Positions 11,298 to 13,767 of a DNA stretch of 13,767 nucleotides are shown here, in pieces (position 1 is the first letter of the stretch; every line of letters starts with the position of its first letter). The position numbers were made by a program, and so were the translations under genes. The DNA comes from Candidatus Altarchaeales archaeon (GTDB lineage: Archaea > Altiarchaeota > Altiarchaeia > IMC4 > QMZM01), in the NCBI GenBank assembly GCA_003663115.1, contig QMZJ01000015.1:1-13767 (forward strand), read 5' to 3'. The notes under the pieces were generated by a model, which saw only the letters and a program-made list of their open reading frames with translations, did not search any database and was not told the DNA's origin.

Positions 11298-13487
11298 ATG
11301 GGTCGCTATGAACAGATGGTTAAGAAGATAAGGACTTTGATCGATAAACCGGAGAGAATCAGGAATATGGGTATTGTGGCACATATAGATCACGGGAAGA
11401 CCACACTGAGCGATAATCTTCTGTATAATGCCGGGATGATCTCCAAGGAGATGGCGGGGAAGCAGTTGGCCCTGGATTTTCACGAGGATGAAAGACTCAG
11501 GGGGATAACGATAAATGCAGCGAACGTCTCAATGGTCCACGAGTATGAGGGTGAAGAATATCTTATAAATCTGATAGATACCCCCGGGCACGTTGATTTC
11601 GGTGGGGATGTTACGAGGGCCATGAGGGCGGTCGATGGTGTAATTGTGGTTGTCTGCGCCGTGGAGGGTGTCATGCCACAGACAAAGACCGTTATAAGTC
11701 AGGCTTTGAGGGAGAGGGTTAAGCCAACTGTTTTCATAAACAAGGTCGATCGTTTAATAAATGAATTAAAACTAAACCCGAAGGAGTTACAGGACAGGTT
11801 CCTCAGGATAATTAACGACGTAAATAAGTTGATCAAGCAGAGACAACCAGAGGGCGTTGATTGGAGGGTTAACGTGGGGGAGGGGAGCGTGGCATTTGGT
11901 TCCGCCTATCACAACTGGGCGATTTCGGTTCCATATATGAAAAAAACGGGGATTACATTCAAGGATATAATCGATTATTGCAATAGTGGGAAACAGAAAG
12001 AGCTGGCCGATAAAGCACCGGCTCACGAAATTCTGTTAGACATTGCCGTAAAACATCTACCAGATCCACTGAAGGCTCAGAAATTCAGGCTCCCACAGAT
12101 ATGGAAGGGTGATTTAGAGAGTGATATAGGTAAAGCAATGCTGGCCTGCGATCCGAATGGAAAGCTGGGGATGATGATTACCAATATACAGGTTTTTGAT
12201 AGGAGGGAAGGAGAGGTAGCAACGGGAAGATTATTCTCCGGTACGATATCGGAGGGACAGGATGTTTACCTGGTTGGATCTAAGTCGACAGAGAGGGTTC
12301 AAAATGTTGGGGTTTATATGGGTGCTACAAGAGTGAACGTAGATTCGGTCCCGGCTGGAAACATCGTTGGTATTACTGGTTTAAAGAACGCCTTCGCGGG
12401 TGAAACCGTATCAACCGAGGATATGCATCCATTTGAGGGAATAATCCATGTATCAGAGCCGGTAGTAACGATGGCTGTAGAGGCAAAGAGCATGAAGGAC
12501 CTGCCAAAGGTTATAGAGGTTCTCAGACAGGTAGCCAAGGAGGATCCAACCCTCAGCGTAAAGATTGACGAGGAGACGGGCGAGCATCTGCTCTCTGGAA
12601 TGGGTGAACTTCATCTTGAGGTGATCACGAATAGAATTAAAGATGGGGGCCTAGATATCGAGACATCACCACCGATTGTTGTCTATCGCGAGACAGTAAC
12701 GGATAAATTTGGACCAGTGGAGGGAAAATCCCCCAACAAGCATAACAAGTTCTACATATCTGTTGAGCCATTAGAGAGGAGTATATACGATGCAATTGTC
12801 TCCGGTGAATTAAAAGAGGGTAGAAGAAAAGACAGGAGTAAGGACATAAGAGCCAAGCTGGTAGAACTGGGGATGGACAGGGAGGAGGCCAGAAGGGTAA
12901 TTGATATCTACAGGGGAAATGTAATGGTCGATATGACTCGAGGAATTCAACATCTGGATGAGGTAATGGAATTAATACTAGATGCCTTTGAGAGCGTCAT
13001 GGATAAGGGCGCATTGGCAAATGAACCTGTCACCTTAGTGAAGGTAAAATTAATGGATGCAGTTCTCCATGAGGATGCGATACATAGGGGGCCGGCACAG
13101 GTCTATCCGGCGGTAAAGAGACCAATATATGCATGTATGCTTAAATCCAAGCCAACCCTTCTGGAGCCAGTTCAGAATGTCTGGATAGATGTGCCTCAGG
13201 AGTATATGGGCTCCATTACTCGAGAATTACAGAGAAGAAGGGGCATAGTTGTGGAGATGAAGCAGAAGGAAGAGCTCATGACCATCGAAGGCAAAATGCC
13301 GGTTGCCGAGTCATTTGGCTTTGCTGGTGATATCAGAAGTGCATCGGAGGGTCATGCACTCTGGTCCACGGAAAATGCGGGATTTGAAAAAGTACCCGTG
13401 GAACTACAGAACGATATCATAATGAAGATAAGGGAGAGAAAGGGACTGAAGAAAGAGTTGCCTAAAGCCGAGGAATTCATGGAGTGA
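11298..13487 (+). CDS. fusA: Translation elongation factor EF-2
   Basis: GTPase driving ribosomal translocation, 729 residues. The G motifs are clear: P-loop AHIDHGKTT (28-36), DTPGHVDFGG, and NKVDR. Domain II (GRLFSGTISEGQDVYLVG), domain III (EDPTLSVKIDEETGEHLLSGMGELHLEV), domain IV and the C-terminal domain (PVAESFGFAGDIRSASEG) follow. The segment LHEDAIHRGPAQVYPAVKRP contains the diphthamide-modified histidine (His596), so a diphthamide pathway is expected elsewhere. The ATG at 11298 is preceded by TTGGAG 9 bases upstream; an in-frame TTG at 11283 would add five residues unlike the family and is less likely. The 43-base gap after S7 is AT-rich. EF-1A and S10, often next in archaea, do not follow. 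Confidence 0.98.
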   Translation: MGRYEQMVKKIRTLIDKPERIRNMGIVAHIDHGKTTLSDNLLYNAGMISKEMAGKQLALDFHEDERLRGITINAANVSMVHEYEGEEYLINLIDTPGHVDFGGDVTRAMRAVDGVIVVVCAVEGVMPQTKTVISQALRERVKPTVFINKVDRLINELKLNPKELQDRFLRIINDVNKLIKQRQPEGVDWRVNVGEGSVAFGSAYHNWAISVPYMKKTGITFKDIIDYCNSGKQKELADKAPAHEILLDIAVKHLPDPLKAQKFRLPQIWKGDLESDIGKAMLACDPNGKLGMMITNIQVFDRREGEVATGRLFSGTISEGQDVYLVGSKSTERVQNVGVYMGATRVNVDSVPAGNIVGITGLKNAFAGETVSTEDMHPFEGIIHVSEPVVTMAVEAKSMKDLPKVIEVLRQVAKEDPTLSVKIDEETGEHLLSGMGELHLEVITNRIKDGGLDIETSPPIVVYRETVTDKFGPVEGKSPNKHNKFYISVEPLERSIYDAIVSGELKEGRRKDRSKDIRAKLVELGMDREEARRVIDIYRGNVMVDMTRGIQHLDEVMELILDAFESVMDKGALANEPVTLVKVKLMDAVLHEDAIHRGPAQVYPAVKRPIYACMLKSKPTLLEPVQNVWIDVPQEYMGSITRELQRRRGIVVEMKQKEELMTIEGKMPVAESFGFAGDIRSASEGHALWSTENAGFEKVPVELQNDIIMKIRERKGLKKELPKAEEFME

Positions 13488-13510
13488 GTATATGGGCTTT
13501 TGGACATAAT

Positions 13511-13626
13511 CTACCGCTTTTTGATCATCGAGAGCACATTGAAACCCCTGGGGGTTTTCATGGCTTTGCTCCAGTCGATTTCCCGTCCTCTTTTGGTGTG
13601 TACTCGAACTTATCCTCCCCGAACTG
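13511..13626 (-). pseudogene. Possible decayed C-terminal coding fragment of unknown family
   Basis: On the minus strand two short open frames abut. One spans 13626-13558 and includes FGEDKFEYTPKEDGK; the other, shifted by one base, spans 13609-13511, includes REIDWSKAMKTPRGFNVL and ends in a TAG. Read together with a frameshift near 13580-13590 they look like one protein end, with residue composition more protein-like than chance intergenic DNA. I do not recognise the family. This could equally be coincidental open sequence. Confidence 0.25.
13541..13559. repeat. Short GC-core palindrome after EF-2
   Basis: AAACCCC and GGGGTTT are inverted around TG (13542-13557), followed by a further T, so the pattern resembles a hairpin plus T-run 54 bases after the EF-2 stop. 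The 2-base centre is tight for RNA, and pairing with a CTGG loop is more realistic. It could be a terminator or an element-end palindrome; it also overlaps the minus-strand decayed fragment. Confidence 0.4.
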
Positions 13627-13652
13627 TTAATACATACATATAAGTACTTAAC

Positions 13653-13767
13653 ATGGGAAGAGAAATCAGAGGAGTAGTTGGTGGCAAATTTCACGTAAAG
13701 GATGACGAGGTCATAATGATTTACGAGAAGAAAGTCACAAGATATGGTAATTTTCTGTCCCAGAGCC
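13653..13767 (+). CDS. 5' part of a small DUF2080-like transposon-associated protein
   Basis: The ATG at 13653 opens a frame that runs to the window end (38 codons visible), starting MGREIRGVVGGKFHVKDDEV and continuing IMIYEKKVTRYGNF. The pattern of a short beta-rich start followed by EKKVTxxGN resembles small archaeal proteins annotated as transposon-encoded (DUF2080). As I recall the family, GN is followed by a few small residues and then a xPK/xPR motif. Here GNF is followed by LSQS in frame, while the +1 frame reads CPRA, so a small deletion or frameshift may have damaged the gene. The rest is outside the window. Family assignment rests on recalled pattern only. Confidence 0.4.
   Translation, partial: MGREIRGVVGGKFHVKDDEVIMIYEKKVTRYGNFLSQS

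Larger units (their letters stand above)
13488..13652. other. Region after EF-2 with no intact gene
   Basis: This stretch holds a short palindrome (13541-13559), scattered T-runs after EF-2 such as GCTTTTTG at about 13517-13523 that could stop transcription, a decayed minus-strand coding fragment, and AT-rich sequence just before the last partial gene (TTAATACATACATATAAG, about 13627-13644) that may include its promoter. No tRNA or other RNA gene is visible. Confidence 0.5.

Noticed and set aside
13541..13559. Firm transcription terminator after EF-2
   Set aside because: The palindrome centre is only two bases and archaeal terminators rely mainly on T-runs; kept only as a low-confidence repeat.

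Overview
The window is a piece of an archaeal chromosome, almost certainly euryarchaeal. The evidence is the archaeal/eukaryotic-only ribosomal proteins (L7Ae, S28e, L24e, S19e, S4e), a PDCD5-family protein, an archaeal RNase P subunit (Rpp29), a SUI1/eIF1 factor, and an EF-2 with the diphthamide motif. The order L29-SUI1-Rnp1-S17-L14-L24-S4e-L5-S14 is the classic euryarchaeal S10/spc order. The DNA is moderately AT-rich with many AGA/AGG and ATA codons. I cannot name the genus; a methanogen- or ANME-related lineage is a guess, weakly supported by a transposon-associated small protein at the right edge.

Layout. (1) Positions 55-2170, minus strand: a compact operon read right to left, L7Ae, S28e, L24e (with a long K/E tail), nucleoside diphosphate kinase, S19e, PDCD5-like protein, with gaps of a few bases or 4-base overlaps. 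(2) 2171-2462: divergent promoter region with two small tandem repeats. (3) 2463-10646, plus strand: L3, L4, L23, L2, S19, L22, S3, L29, SUI1, Rnp1, S17, L14, L24, S4e, L5, S14. S14 is only 50 codons. (4) 10649-13487: S7 and EF-2, normally 'str' operon genes, joined directly behind S14. The usual S8-L6-L32e-L19e-L18-S5-L30-L15-SecY continuation is absent. (5) 13488-13767: a non-ribosomal tail with a short GC palindrome, a decayed minus-strand coding fragment, and the 5' part of a small gene resembling transposon-encoded (DUF2080-like) proteins, cut by the window end.

Most genes encode one machine: the large subunit (L2, L3, L4, L5, L7Ae, L14, L22, L23, L24, L24e, L29), the small subunit (S3, S4e, S7, S14, S17, S19, S19e, S28e), start-codon selection (SUI1), translocation (EF-2), GTP supply (NDK) and tRNA 5' processing (Rpp29; L7Ae also serves RNase P and box C/D RNPs).

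The most unusual content is at two gene junctions inside the operon. Between L3 and L4 (3453-3636) the first bases of the L4 gene, including its start codon, appear three extra times, separated by two copies of a 57-base hairpin-bearing insert (period 80). Before L5 (9836-9967) the first 25 bases of the L5 gene plus 5 upstream bases are repeated once, 127 bases upstream, with a different hairpin-bearing insert between. In both cases short decoy reading frames begin with the real protein's N-terminus and end close to the next start, so tight stop-start coupling is kept. At L4 an 8-base segment in each hairpin is perfectly complementary to the start-codon region, which suggests either a translational switch or a mobile palindromic element with start-site target duplications.
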